Shown: positions 16,243-24,396 of the stretch, in pieces
Position numbering within the stretch: position 1 is the stretch's first letter
Layout: each line of letters starts with the position of its first letter
Notes under the pieces: generated by a model
Seen by the model: the letters and a program-made list of their open reading frames with translations, nothing else
Databases searched by the model: none
Told to the model about the DNA's origin: nothing
Origin: an uncultured Bifidobacterium sp.
Lineage (GTDB): Bacteria > Actinomycetota > Actinomycetes > Actinomycetales > Bifidobacteriaceae
NCBI RefSeq assembly: GCF_959020145.1
Contig: NZ_CAUEQY010000001.1
Coordinates: 62,001 to 126,000, forward strand
Reading direction: 5' to 3'
DNA length: 64,000 nucleotides
Position numbers and translations under genes: made by a program

Positions 16243-18072
16243 TCACGACGCTTTTCGCAGGCTCGACGTGTCGAACACGTCCGCCCACATGGGGCCGGCG
16301 ATGGGCAGTATCATGCGTGGATGCTCGTGTCCGATACGCCAGATGCCATAGCCTTGCGCCAAACGTGGTATCTGGTCGAGTTCGTCCTCGCTCAAGTCGG
16401 GGATGAGACGGTTCAGCAGGGGGATGTTCTCGCCACCCTGCCGGTAGATGATCTTCGTCTCCATCAGATTCATCAACTGTTCGACCTTGCCGCGCAGGCC
16501 GGAGCCGGCGGTGAACACCTGGGTCATGTCCGCGACGCCATGCACGATCAGCCATGTGGCGCACCCCCAGTGGCCCGCGGAACGCTGCCGGGTCTGCAAC
16601 GAGTCGACCAATTGCGGGTTGCTCAGCAGGTCCCACGCCTCCTCGCACACGATGATGCGACGCAGTCCGTCACGCGCCTGCAACAGCCGGTCAATCCACG
16701 AGCTGACCGCCGCGGTGTACACGCGTTTCAACGTGGGATCCTGGAACACGGGACCGGACGTGTCGAACACGATGATCGGCGCGGCCGGATCCAACGTGAT
16801 GGTCGACTCCTTGTCGAACATGCCGCTCATCGTGCCGTCATCGACCATGGGGGAGAACACGCGGGCCGCCTCGCTGGCCTTCTCACGCGCCAGATCACGG
16901 TAATGCTCGAAGCCGTGGATATGCGAGTATATGGAATCCACCCAATCCCAGTCGGACAGTCGTTTGACCGCGGCCTGCAACGTCATCGGACCGATACCGT
17001 ACGAGGCAATGAGCTGGTCGATCAGGGACAGCATGTCCTTGTCCAACGGGAATGGACGGTCCGGTTCCCTCACCGCCTCCGCCAACGCCATCATGGCGCT
17101 TTTCCTGCCGGCCAGGACCTCCTGGCGCAACGCGCGCTTGTCCTCCTCGGATTTGAGGTGGGACATGTCGGGCATGGCGAACGGGTTCAGATAGTTGCCT
17201 TTGCCGGGGGAGACGACCTGCCCGCCGGGAATGGCCCGCGCGATGGCCTTCCATTCGCCCTGCCGGTCGGATTGGACGATGATGTTGCGTCCGAACCCGA
17301 TCTCACGGACAGCGATGGTCTTCGCGCAATAGCTTTTGCCCTGGCCGCGCAGGCCGCTGAAGAACAGGTCGGGACTGGTGGTCATGTGCGCGTCGTACGT
17401 ACCCCAGCAGTCGAATTGGAACAGTTCGCGGGAAAGCGCGTCGATGCCGATCGGCGGTCCGGGGATCAGCTGCGCGCCGGAACCGGCCACGAAAGTGGTG
17501 AGCACTCCCGCCCGTCCCGTGCTGGTCTGATGCCATGGGATCAGGGGACGTTCGTTGAAATCGCGGGTGATCATGTCCAACGGGCTCGCGGAACCCAACG
17601 GGAGCATGCCTTCCTCGTCACGCTGCCGCGCCTTGTACAGGCTCTTCGTCTGGCTGACCTGCTTCGACACCATCGAATACAGGCGTCCGCGAGCCGATTC
17701 GACCGCGCCGCGGTCGGAACGCGAATACCGGTGTTCCGGCACACGCACCGACCGGCCGGCGCCGTCACGCACGCGCATGAGCCAGTCAAGTTCGGGAATG
17801 GACAGTCTGGTCGGCGCGGGAACGAAACCCACCACGCCGACGCCACGCCGCGCGGGACGGCCGAGCCTGTGCCCATCGTCCTCCAACATCGGCACGAACG
17901 GATCGGCCCCATCGCCGTCCGGTTCCATGCCATCTGCTTCCGAACCGTCGTATTCGTCTTCATCGTCGACGGACATTCCCACCTCTTTTGAAAAGACGGA
18001 AGATGGGCGGGAGGAATCCCGTGGATACGGAACCATCCCACCCATCATGGATGTGAGCCGGTCCGACGTCAC
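16243..18072 (-). CDS. VirB4/TraC-type conjugation ATPase
   Basis: 609 residues. Start GTG at 18070-18072 overlaps the stop of the preceding gene (GTGA); an internal ATG 8 codons later is an alternative. N-terminus is acidic and disordered; the ATPase half has Walker A SGLRGQGKSYCAKT (about 241) and Walker B RRIIVCEEAWDLL (about 477), followed by a LQTRQRSAGHW helical region and a C-terminal motif typical of VirB4/TraC. Shorter than full VirB4 because the N-terminal domain is reduced, as in many actinobacterial systems where the SCO6880-like protein (48978-50444) may supply the missing part. It powers assembly and substrate transfer at the inner side of the channel. Confidence 0.85.
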   Translation of the reverse strand: MTSDRLTSMMGGMVPYPRDSSRPSSVFSKEVGMSVDDEDEYDGSEADGMEPDGDGADPFVPMLEDDGHRLGRPARRGVGVVGFVPAPTRLSIPELDWLMRVRDGAGRSVRVPEHRYSRSDRGAVESARGRLYSMVSKQVSQTKSLYKARQRDEEGMLPLGSASPLDMITRDFNERPLIPWHQTSTGRAGVLTTFVAGSGAQLIPGPPIGIDALSRELFQFDCWGTYDAHMTTSPDLFFSGLRGQGKSYCAKTIAVREIGFGRNIIVQSDRQGEWKAIARAIPGGQVVSPGKGNYLNPFAMPDMSHLKSEEDKRALRQEVLAGRKSAMMALAEAVREPDRPFPLDKDMLSLIDQLIASYGIGPMTLQAAVKRLSDWDWVDSIYSHIHGFEHYRDLAREKASEAARVFSPMVDDGTMSGMFDKESTITLDPAAPIIVFDTSGPVFQDPTLKRVYTAAVSSWIDRLLQARDGLRRIIVCEEAWDLLSNPQLVDSLQTRQRSAGHWGCATWLIVHGVADMTQVFTAGSGLRGKVEQLMNLMETKIIYRQGGENIPLLNRLIPDLSEDELDQIPRLAQGYGIWRIGHEHPRMILPIAGPMWADVFDTSSLRKAS

Positions 18073-18317
18073 ACGTTGTATCCGGCATGGGCCATCAGCA
18101 TGCCCGCCACGACCATCAGCACGAAGCAGACGACGGCGAGCACGATGAACAGGACGGCCTTGCCTTGACGGGTCTTACGGCTCATGGCGAGAACCTTTTC
18201 CTTGGTCTTGCGGCCAACGAAGGTGCTTTTCTGTTTGACGGCCATGTACACGAACGCCTCATACAGGCATGAGGCGGCGACGACCATCAGGACCAGGATG
18301 CAAAGGGTTGCAGCCAT
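18069..18317 (-). CDS. Small two-helix membrane protein, head of transfer operon A
   Basis: 82 residues with an N-terminal membrane helix (about 3-27), a basic loop (KQKSTFVGRKTKEKV...), and a second helix (about 53-75). It overlaps the VirB4-like gene by GTGA and is the first gene of the operon. Small two-helix proteins next to VirB4 are often VirB3-like, but the sequence is too short and divergent to assign that. Confidence 0.6.
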   Translation of the reverse strand: MAATLCILVLMVVAASCLYEAFVYMAVKQKSTFVGRKTKEKVLAMSRKTRQGKAVLFIVLAVVCFVLMVVAGMLMAHAGYNV

Positions 18318-18632
18318 ATGGATTCCTCCCTAGTTAGGACATGTCCCGGAATCGGCCGGCCATGCGACCGTACGGTTCCGCACAATCCACATGGCACGCG
18401 GACGATATCAGACAGGGGGAGGGAATCGAATGCTTTCACAAAAAAGGCAATTCATCAGCAGCGGATATCCACAGGAAAACCAGTATGCCGAAAAATTCTA
18501 ACGAAAAACATGTCATTTAACGGAGGATCGTATTGACAGAAAACCCGCCCCCTATGAGATAATGGTTTATAGGATATCCACCGGAATGGTCGGGTTCACA
18601 GCGGTATTTCTCCAAGAATGACAGAAGGTAAT
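18318..18632. other. Divergent intergenic region with the bipartite leader motif
   Basis: 315 bases between transfer operon A and the A+T-rich membrane-protein gene. On the minus strand it holds one copy of the TATCG-N12-GTGG motif (18387-18407) 70 bases before the operon start. On the plus-strand side is a possible TTGACA (18533) with GATAAT (18558), spaced 19 bases, rather wide for a standard promoter. No open frame with an RBS was seen. Confidence 0.5.
18387..18407 (-). promoter_or_regulatory. Bipartite leader motif TATCG-N12-GTGG, site 1
   Basis: Read on the minus strand: GATATCG, 12 bases, GTGGATTG. It precedes the start of transfer operon A by about 70 bases. One of ten such sites in the window. 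Confidence 0.55.
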
Positions 18633-18633
18633 T

Positions 18634-19998
18634 TTGGATAAAGAAAAAGATCCCATTCTAAAATTGAGGCGCATGGAGGGAAAGCTGCTTCTACTTGATT
18701 TGAAGAAGATTATTTGGGTCGCGCCTCTGTCTTGGCTGACGATGTTCATCAGCTTGGCATGTTTGCTCCTTTCGGAGCACCAGTCAGATTGGAAATGGAA
18801 TATCTCTAGTGTTACCAAGTCAATTATTCCCTTTCTGGAACAGGTTTGGGCGGATGCCGCGGATCATGTTCGACCAGGCTGCTCCGATCCGCTTACATGC
18901 TTGTTGACTTTTCTGACATTGAACGCTGCCATTGTTGTGGTGATTGCGTTAGAAGGGAAAACCAGAGTAAAAGGGACGATAGAGCTTTTTTCCTCAGTAT
19001 CTATCGGAACTTCCGTTTTCATACTGGCTCTCACAGGGATTCTGACCCCATGCCTGATAGAGGAATACGGTCCTATTTTCGGACCCCTCTTCATCCTGTT
19101 CATCTTGGTTTGGTCGTGCATATTGGCGAATGCCAGTAGGATTTACAGCGAAGAAGAGCGAATTAAACGCTCAGAAGAAGAGCAGAAGAAAGAACTTGAA
19201 TCAGAGAAGAAAGATCTCGCAGATAAACTTGAAAAACTACCCGGCGAGGCCAATAAGACAAAATACCTCAAGTGGCACCGCTACGGTCCACCTGTACTGC
19301 TTGTATTTATTCCGACATTCCTGCTCAGCTCTGTGCTTTTCACCGTTCTTCTCGGTAACCGGTCCAGCAATTCTGGATTGCTATTTCTTTCGATCCTCAT
19401 CTGTGCACTGCTGATTTCTTTGTTGTACACCGGGCTTCTTGTCCCCATGCTTCTCGAAGTTGTTGTCGACGCTGAACAACACTCTTTCATTAGGGTAATG
19501 GGGATTCTTCTTTGGCCCCTTATGGTTATTTTTTTCTCTCCGCTCCTTCCTTTGCTCACGGTCTATCCCTCTTGGAGCCATGACACACTAGTTCTAATAT
19601 GCATTGCATTGTGTGCCGTGGCTTATGCTTATTTTTTGATGCGTCTGCCCTGGACCTGCGCATCGAGAAAAAACTGGAGAGGCAGACTATTTAATTGTTA
19701 TCGTTACCATTCTTTCACTAATAGCATTAAGCGAATTGACAAAGAACTTGAGCTGGTTAATAAAAAACTAGAGCAGAGGAAAAAGTCCGATCAAAAACAG
19801 GATCAAAATGGAACTGTTCCACCCTATGCTCCTGCTTCAAATATGGGACAACCATTAGAACAGCGTCTTGCCGTTTTGGAACGTCAGACAGCCGCACTCC
19901 TCGACGTTACGGAAAAACTGGAAGCATCCATTTCCAGTACGAAACAGAAAAAACTCTCTGCGGTCTTTCCCATTGGTTCGGCCATTTTTAGCCTGTAA
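18634..19998 (+). CDS. Polytopic A+T-rich membrane protein with coiled coils, unknown
   Basis: 454 residues from a TTG start (18634) with AGAAGG upstream. About seven hydrophobic segments: one near 25-50, one near 92-112, two at 118-165, then after a charged coiled coil (about 170-205, EEERIKRSEEEQKKEL) three or four more at 220-345. The C-terminus is a second coiled coil (RIDKELELVNKKLEQ and LEQRLAVLERQTAALL). No family recognised. Its base composition, plus-strand orientation and own terminator set it apart from the transfer operons, so it is likely an acquired single-gene cargo; an abortive-infection-type membrane effector would fit the shape but is only a guess. Confidence 0.6.
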   Translation: MDKEKDPILKLRRMEGKLLLLDLKKIIWVAPLSWLTMFISLACLLLSEHQSDWKWNISSVTKSIIPFLEQVWADAADHVRPGCSDPLTCLLTFLTLNAAIVVVIALEGKTRVKGTIELFSSVSIGTSVFILALTGILTPCLIEEYGPIFGPLFILFILVWSCILANASRIYSEEERIKRSEEEQKKELESEKKDLADKLEKLPGEANKTKYLKWHRYGPPVLLVFIPTFLLSSVLFTVLLGNRSSNSGLLFLSILICALLISLLYTGLLVPMLLEVVVDAEQHSFIRVMGILLWPLMVIFFSPLLPLLTVYPSWSHDTLVLICIALCAVAYAYFLMRLPWTCASRKNWRGRLFNCYRYHSFTNSIKRIDKELELVNKKLEQRKKSDQKQDQNGTVPPYAPASNMGQPLEQRLAVLERQTAALLDVTEKLEASISSTKQKKLSAVFPIGSAIFSL

Positions 19999-20000
19999 GA

Positions 20001-20024
20001 TCTTCGATTTACTTGAATCGAAGA
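20001..20024. terminator. Hairpin between convergent genes
   Basis: TCTTCGATT and AATCGAAGA form a perfect 9-bp stem with a 6-base loop. It lies immediately after the stop of the membrane protein and immediately before the stop of the convergent small gene. Confidence 0.6.
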
Positions 20025-20231
20025 CTAATCATATGTATCTGTTCTTGTAGTCGGCGCCGCTCCCGTCAAGCTTTGGTGTTCCAGCCGGCGCGTTTGAATC
20101 CGTTGGCGGGCGTGGCGGTTCTCTTCCATACGTCGGTCGGCTCGTGCCGCGACGACGCACATGCTCCATGCCGTCAGCAGTCCGAGGAGCCAGAAGACGG
20201 CGATGATGGTTATGACGACGATCTTGTCCAT
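20025..20231 (-). CDS. Small single-pass membrane protein
   Basis: 68 residues with an N-terminal membrane helix (about 4-28, VVITIIAVFWLLGLLTAWSM) and a basic, polar C-terminal tail. An AAGGAGG lies just upstream of the ATG. It has its own leader with a bipartite motif (20280-20300), so it is expressed separately. Function unknown; possibly a short accessory of the transfer apparatus. Confidence 0.6.
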   Translation of the reverse strand: MDKIVVITIIAVFWLLGLLTAWSMCVVAARADRRMEENRHARQRIQTRRLEHQSLTGAAPTTRTDTYD

Positions 20232-20279
20232 CTCATCCTCCTTGCGCGGGGATTGTCGTTCCTCTATGCCGCGTTATTT

Positions 20280-20300
20280 CCACACGCGCCCCGTCCGATA
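20280..20300 (-). promoter_or_regulatory. Bipartite leader motif TATCG-N12-GTGG, site 2
   Basis: Read on the minus strand: GGTATCGG, then GTGGAAATAA 12 bases after TATCG. It is 49 bases upstream of the small membrane-protein gene. Confidence 0.55.
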
Positions 20301-20414
20301 CCGTCACGGGGGAGATGATGAGGGTGTGCGGTCTTGCGGAGGGTTGCTTTTCCGTTCCCGACCGTCGTTGGACGGGAGGCATGCGAGGCGGGATAGGGAT
20401 GCAAGGGAGAAAAA

Positions 20415-20470
20415 CGGCCGGAACAGGGTCGGGAAGCCCAGTATGGGTTTCCGTCGTCCTGCTCCGGCCG
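20415..20470. terminator. Conserved nested hairpin, copy 1
   Basis: Outer arms CGGCCGGAACAG and its complement, with an inner GGGAAGCCC/GGGTTTCC stem. Near-identical elements lie at 23147-23207 and 24315-24371. This copy starts 30 bases after the PIN toxin stop. Role as a terminator is inferred from position and structure; a T-run is lacking. Confidence 0.65.
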
Positions 20471-20499
20471 TCTGCCGGGTGGTTTACCAGATGTTTAGA

Positions 20500-21066
20500 T
20501 CATTCGGAATATAGGCTCTTCAGTCTGTCGGAGAACGTGTTGAGCCGTAATTTTCTGAGATGGGCCAGTTCCTCGCCCATGGTGCGTGGCGGATTGTTCT
20601 TGTTGGAGACGACCGTGTCCATCACATCCAGCACTCCACGTGTGTCCCGATCCAGCATGCGGCACAGGAAAACGTCGGGATGGATGGCCGTGATCGAATA
20701 CCGACTGAGTTTTTCCAAGGGAAAGTCCTTGAGATTGTAAGTGACGATGTAGTCCGCGTCGGCAACCAGAGCGGCGGCGAGCACATGTCTGTCATCGGGA
20801 TCGGGCAGCTCATCAAGTAATGTTTCGCGAGGCTCCCACCCGTATATGCAGTGCGTGGGATTCATGGAACGTATAGAGTCCAGGAAACGGTCTATACGTT
20901 CCGGATCGCGATGCTGGCGTTCGACCATTGCTCGACGCGTTTCGTCGAGGATGCGTTCGGACCATACCACGTCGACGATCTCATGTTCGTCCAATGTGAG
21001 GAGGATATCGAGCAGCCAAGTGGTGGGGAATACGTTGGCGTCCAGTAACGCAACCGGCTGGGTCAT
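20500..21066 (-). CDS. PIN-domain ribonuclease toxin
   Basis: 188 residues. The PIN fold is indicated by ALLDANVFPT at the N-terminus (first acidic metal ligand), SERILDETRRAM, DPDDRHVLAAALVADADYIVTYNLKDFP (third and fourth acidic positions and the conserved N-x-KDF), the order seen in VapC-like nucleases. The C-terminal extension of about 50 residues is longer than in typical VapC. It lies 21 bases downstream of an HTH protein in the same transcription unit, the usual antitoxin-toxin order. Likely cleaves tRNA or other RNA when freed. All acidic positions appear intact. Confidence 0.75.
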   Translation of the reverse strand: MTQPVALLDANVFPTTWLLDILLTLDEHEIVDVVWSERILDETRRAMVERQHRDPERIDRFLDSIRSMNPTHCIYGWEPRETLLDELPDPDDRHVLAAALVADADYIVTYNLKDFPLEKLSRYSITAIHPDVFLCRMLDRDTRGVLDVMDTVVSNKNNPPRTMGEELAHLRKLRLNTFSDRLKSLYSE

Positions 21067-21087
21067 GGCGTTGTGGTCCCTTCCGGG

Positions 21088-21618
21088 TTAGTCGAACTGC
21101 GCGACGTAGGCGGCCATTTCGTCGTCGTCCATTGTGATTTCCCGAGCCGCCCGTCGCATGGCGTCCAAGGACTCCCGCATGCGCGTACGTTCCTGACGCT
21201 GGTATTCCATGATGTCGACCACGTCGACCATGCGTCGTCCGGTTCCGCCGTTACGGGTGAAGGGCAACCGTCCGGAATCAAGGATACGGGCGACGGTACG
21301 GGGCGAACAGTTCATCAGCTTCGCGGCCTGCCCGGTGGTGATCATCCGGTGCCGTCCCATGACACCCATCGCCGCGTTCATAGCCGCTTCGAAGGCCTTG
21401 TCGTTCAATTCCGTCACGACGCCGTCAGCGTCGATCAAGACACGACGTCCCGCCACAGCCGTGGCGTTCCCAGTGGACGTGCTCTTCTTCGTCGTGCGAT
21501 GAGCCTTGACGTTGCGCAAGACATAGCGGGTCTTGTTATTGCGTGAAACATGATGGGAATGGGAACCTACGGCTCTCCCAACATGCGAGTGTTCCAATTC
21601 CATCGTGCCGGTACTCAT
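21088..21618 (-). CDS. Helix-turn-helix (excisionase-type) antitoxin/regulator
   Basis: 176 residues, ATG with GGAGGTGG upstream. The N-terminal 60 residues are basic and Ser/Thr/His-rich; the core RMITTGQAAKLMNCSPRTVARILDSGRLPFTRNGGTGRRM is a MerR/excisionase-type helix-turn-helix with the following beta-wing; the C-terminal tail is acidic (DDDEMAAYVAQFD), suitable for wrapping the toxin. It precedes the PIN gene, so it is probably the cognate antitoxin and autorepressor. The promoter 50 bases upstream contains a matching inverted repeat. Confidence 0.7.
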   Translation of the reverse strand: MSTGTMELEHSHVGRAVGSHSHHVSRNNKTRYVLRNVKAHRTTKKSTSTGNATAVAGRRVLIDADGVVTELNDKAFEAAMNAAMGVMGRHRMITTGQAAKLMNCSPRTVARILDSGRLPFTRNGGTGRRMVDVVDIMEYQRQERTRMRESLDAMRRAAREITMDDDEMAAYVAQFD

Positions 21619-21653
21619 ATTCCACCTCCAGAATCGACTATCGTGCCTTCACC

Positions 21654-21682
21654 AGCATACTAAAAACTGTCAAAACTGACAA
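21654..21682 (-). promoter_or_regulatory. Promoter with embedded operator for the PIN toxin-antitoxin operon
   Basis: Read on the minus strand: TTGTCA (21682-21677), 17-base spacer, TATGCT (21659-21654), a normal sigma-70-type spacing. The -35 region overlaps an inverted repeat TGTCA-GTTT-TGACA, which is the right place for an autoregulating antitoxin to bind. The antitoxin ATG is 36 bases after the -10. Confidence 0.6.
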
Positions 21683-21729
21683 GGTGCCGTTTTGTCGCTT
21701 TTTTAGCCATTCGTTTCTTGAAAATTTCC

Positions 21730-23049
21730 CTAGGTTAAGCTACTGCCGGGATCGTCCGGCCGCGTATCGTCCGGAATATCGGCCGGGTCCGGCGGTTGGA
21801 GTCCTTGACCCGTGGACGGATTGTCCAATCCATGAATGGGAGTCATGCCGATCATGTGGCGGGTGGCGGTGGTGTTCCTTTGACGTCTGATGATCGGGAG
21901 CCGGCCACGCAGCAGGCCCGTGATCCGGTCGATGAGCATGGGGGAGAGGCGCTGGTTGGTGGAAAGCTGTTCGTGGACGATGTCGGGCACGTCGTCCAGA
22001 ACACTGAGATCGTACCTGTCCCAATCGTCGATGAGGGACAATTGCCAGTACGCGTTGTCCTCCTCTCCCCATTGGTCGGTCCAGAACGGTTTCGTCCGGT
22101 AGTCCCCGTTGTCCATGGCGTCGGGATCCATGCCGTTCCACAGGCTCGCTCCGCTGTCGTAGATCGGGGCGGGACGGATGGTGAAGGATTCCACGTCCCT
22201 GATCAGACCGAAATTGTTGTAATGCCGGTCCGTGTTGCGTAGCAGGAAGTCGAGGAACAGGAAATCATCCGTGGCGTGCATGATCGTTTCACGGTCGACG
22301 CCGAGCCGTTGGCAGGCGTCCACCCAGATGTCGCGGCGTTCCCGGTATCCTCCCTTCCGGAAGATCCGCATGATCTGTCCGGCGGGAATGAGCTCCTCCG
22401 TATCCGAAAGCATTTCGTCGCATGCCGACACCCTGGCCCCGTTGATCTTGCCCACACGGTATTCGACATGGTCGATGCCAAGCAGGCGGGCCGTTTTCCA
22501 CGCTATCCGCTCGTTGTCGGGCTCCTGGCCGGACCGTCCCGCCTTGATGAGGGTCCTGACGCCGTCGTTCCGGATGATCCACCGTTTGGGCAGGTCTCCG
22601 GCGCTGGTCACGTCCGGCGTGTTCACGTCGCCGATATGGGATGAGTCGCCGGTGAACAACGCCTTGCCGAGCCGTTCGTCGAAATCGTTGTGGAAGAAGT
22701 TGAGGTCCTCCCAACGTAGCGCGTCCATGCCGGCGGGACGGATCCAGTACTGGTCGGACAGGCTCAATCCCATGGAACGGTCGAGCAGTTCTTTTCCGGA
22801 GGGGATGCCCGTGGCCATGAGCAGCGTGCGCAGGCCGTCCCTTGTGGCGGGGATTCCCCGGGACCGCCACCATGCGGTCACCGAATCACTGTCGGGTCGG
22901 GGCTGTCCATCCACGTACATGCCGATCGGTACGCGGCTCGGATCGAACACGTCACCCACTTCGAGGATGAAACCCGCGTTCGATGAGTACGCGAATTCCA
23001 GTACCGGATGGTTCCGGCACATTAGGACACGGTTCATTTCAAATAGCAT
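21730..23049 (-). CDS. HipA-like serine/threonine kinase
   Basis: 439 residues. Kinase features: a central NTDRHYNNFGLIRD (about 277), matching the HipA/CtkA catalytic loop, then PIYDSGASLW, the metal-binding aspartate. An acidic tryptophan-rich region follows. The start at 23049 (or the ATG four codons later) has no strong RBS. No hipB-like gene precedes it, so it is an orphan or acts as a CtkA-type kinase. Its last 25 residues (QPPDPADIPDDTRPDDPG) are almost the same as the Fic protein tail and are shared at DNA level. HipA kinases phosphorylate translation factors such as GltX; the target here is unknown. Confidence 0.75.
   Translation of the reverse strand: MLFEMNRVLMCRNHPVLEFAYSSNAGFILEVGDVFDPSRVPIGMYVDGQPRPDSDSVTAWWRSRGIPATRDGLRTLLMATGIPSGKELLDRSMGLSLSDQYWIRPAGMDALRWEDLNFFHNDFDERLGKALFTGDSSHIGDVNTPDVTSAGDLPKRWIIRNDGVRTLIKAGRSGQEPDNERIAWKTARLLGIDHVEYRVGKINGARVSACDEMLSDTEELIPAGQIMRIFRKGGYRERRDIWVDACQRLGVDRETIMHATDDFLFLDFLLRNTDRHYNNFGLIRDVESFTIRPAPIYDSGASLWNGMDPDAMDNGDYRTKPFWTDQWGEEDNAYWQLSLIDDWDRYDLSVLDDVPDIVHEQLSTNQRLSPMLIDRITGLLRGRLPIIRRQRNTTATRHMIGMTPIHGLDNPSTGQGLQPPDPADIPDDTRPDDPGSSLT
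21745..21800 (-). repeat. Shared 3'-terminal cassette, copy in HipA-like gene
   Basis: 56 bases that match 23312-23367 at 52 positions by my count. It encodes the acidic proline-rich C-terminal tail in the same frame in two unrelated proteins. Confidence 0.8.
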
Positions 23050-23146
23050 CGGACCCCGCGATTATGGTGGATGGATTCATTGCTTCCCGTTTCCCATGGT
23101 AGCAACGTGGATGTCCTTCGTTCATGTGGACGTTCCAGGGGAAACG

Positions 23147-23207
23147 GACGGCCGGAACAGGTTCGGGAAACCCTTATATGGGTTTCCATCGTCCTGTTCC
23201 GGCCGTC
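23147..23207. terminator. Conserved nested hairpin, copy 2
   Basis: Arms GACGGCCGGAACAG and complement with an inner GGGAAACCC/GGGTTTCC stem. It lies between the Fic gene stop (23297) and the HipA-like gene start (23049). Confidence 0.65.
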
Positions 23208-23296
23208 TGTAGGATGGTATCGGATGTTCGGTTATGTTCGGGATGCGGTCTCGCTGGCTTGCTCATGCTGGAAGCCGTCAAGACCTGCGAAGAGGG

Positions 23297-24253
23297 TCAG
23301 ACCAGGCCGATGCCGGGATCGTCCGGCCGTGCATCGTCCGGAACATCGGCCGGATCCGGCGGTTGGACATCCTGGCCCGGAGCATCCATGGCGATGGAGC
23401 CGTCCGTGGTTTTCGGATCATGACGGAGCCGTTCGACAAGGTCGATGAACGTGCGTTCCTCCTGTTCCACGCAGTCGAACAGGATGGAGCAGAACGGTTC
23501 GGGATCACCGTCGACCTGCCAGGATTCGAGACCCCGGGCGTAAACACGTCCGGCGTCATGTTTGATCGCCACGGGACGGTATCCGTTCTCCAACAGCATG
23601 AGGTTGAGCAGTTGCCGGCCGGTCCTGCCGTTGCCGTCCATGAATGGATGGATGTTTTCGAACATCGTATGGAACGCCGCGGCCTTGAGCAACGGGTGCG
23701 CGTCGCTTCCGTTCAGCCCGTCGATCAGGGCTTGCAGGTCGTCATGGATCTCCAACGGGTCGGCGGTCTTGACGCGGGTCGCGGTGATTCTCGCCAGATA
23801 TCCGTAAGGACGGAACGTGCCGCGTGCGAACGGCTGCAGGTCCAATGCGGTCACCTCGTGGATCCTTTGGATCAGTTCCGGGTCGAGTTCACGTCTTTCG
23901 GAGGCGTATTCGCGGACGTAGGCCATGCCGTCGGCGACGCCGCGCGCCGCGAACACGAAACGTGCCGGGGAATCCGAGGGCACGAATTCGCCTTCCAATA
24001 CAAGGGATGTGTCCTGAAGAGTCAGGGTCGATCCTTCGATGGCGTTTGAATTGTAGGTGTATCTCACGAGCCAGTCGCGGTCGTAATCGGATAATGCCAT
24101 GGTTTCGACGCCATCCAACGGTTCCAGTGAGAGGGCGTGGGCGCGCAGGGTGTCGATGAGGTCCAGTCGGGTGGTGATTTCCGGAATCCGTTCAAGTTTG
24201 GCGAGGATGCCGGGCATGTCGTCGATATGTTGACGCAGTTGCGTGTTGGGCAT
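23297..24253 (-). CDS. fic: Fic-domain AMPylase-type protein
   Basis: 318 residues, ATG with GAAGGAG upstream. The Fic signature HPFMDGNGRTGR (about 200) is complete, with catalytic histidine and the GNGR anion hole. An N-terminal YNSNAIEGSTL (about 70) matches the inhibitory helix motif of class II (self-inhibited) Fic proteins, which need no separate antitoxin. These enzymes normally transfer AMP to target proteins. The C-terminal tail QPPDPADVPDDARPDDPG is shared with the HipA-like kinase. Standalone gene with its own hairpin terminator. Confidence 0.85.
   Translation of the reverse strand: MPNTQLRQHIDDMPGILAKLERIPEITTRLDLIDTLRAHALSLEPLDGVETMALSDYDRDWLVRYTYNSNAIEGSTLTLQDTSLVLEGEFVPSDSPARFVFAARGVADGMAYVREYASERRELDPELIQRIHEVTALDLQPFARGTFRPYGYLARITATRVKTADPLEIHDDLQALIDGLNGSDAHPLLKAAAFHTMFENIHPFMDGNGRTGRQLLNLMLLENGYRPVAIKHDAGRVYARGLESWQVDGDPEPFCSILFDCVEQEERTFIDLVERLRHDPKTTDGSIAMDAPGQDVQPPDPADVPDDARPDDPGIGLV
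23312..23367 (-). repeat. Shared 3'-terminal cassette, copy in Fic gene
   Basis: Partner of 21745-21800; about 52 of 56 bases identical. Similarity fades a few codons upstream, so the shared part covers about 20-25 codons at the end of each gene. Confidence 0.8.
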
Positions 24254-24314
24254 GGTTTCTCCTTCTTTGGCTTATTTTACCGAACCGTGGTGGATCTGGG
24301 TCCTGAGAGAGAAA

Positions 24315-24371
24315 CGGCCGGAACAGAGTCGGGAAACCGTCATGTGGTTTTCCGTCGTCCTGTTCCGGCCG
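24315..24371. terminator. Conserved nested hairpin, copy 3
   Basis: CGGCCGGAACAG arms with an inner GGGAAACC/GGTTTTCC stem; 25 bases after the stop of the coiled-coil wall protein and upstream of the Fic start. Confidence 0.65.
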
Positions 24372-24396
24372 CCTGTTTGTTGGAGGGGGAATTGGG

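Noticed and set aside
15811..17991. 726-codon plus-strand open frame
   Set aside because: Antisense to the VirB4-like and VirD4-like genes, whose Walker motifs are unambiguous.
18533..18563. TTGACA...GATAAT as the promoter of the membrane protein at 18634
   Set aside because: The spacer is 19 bases, wider than normal, and the distance to the TTG start is about 70 bases; mentioned only as a possibility.
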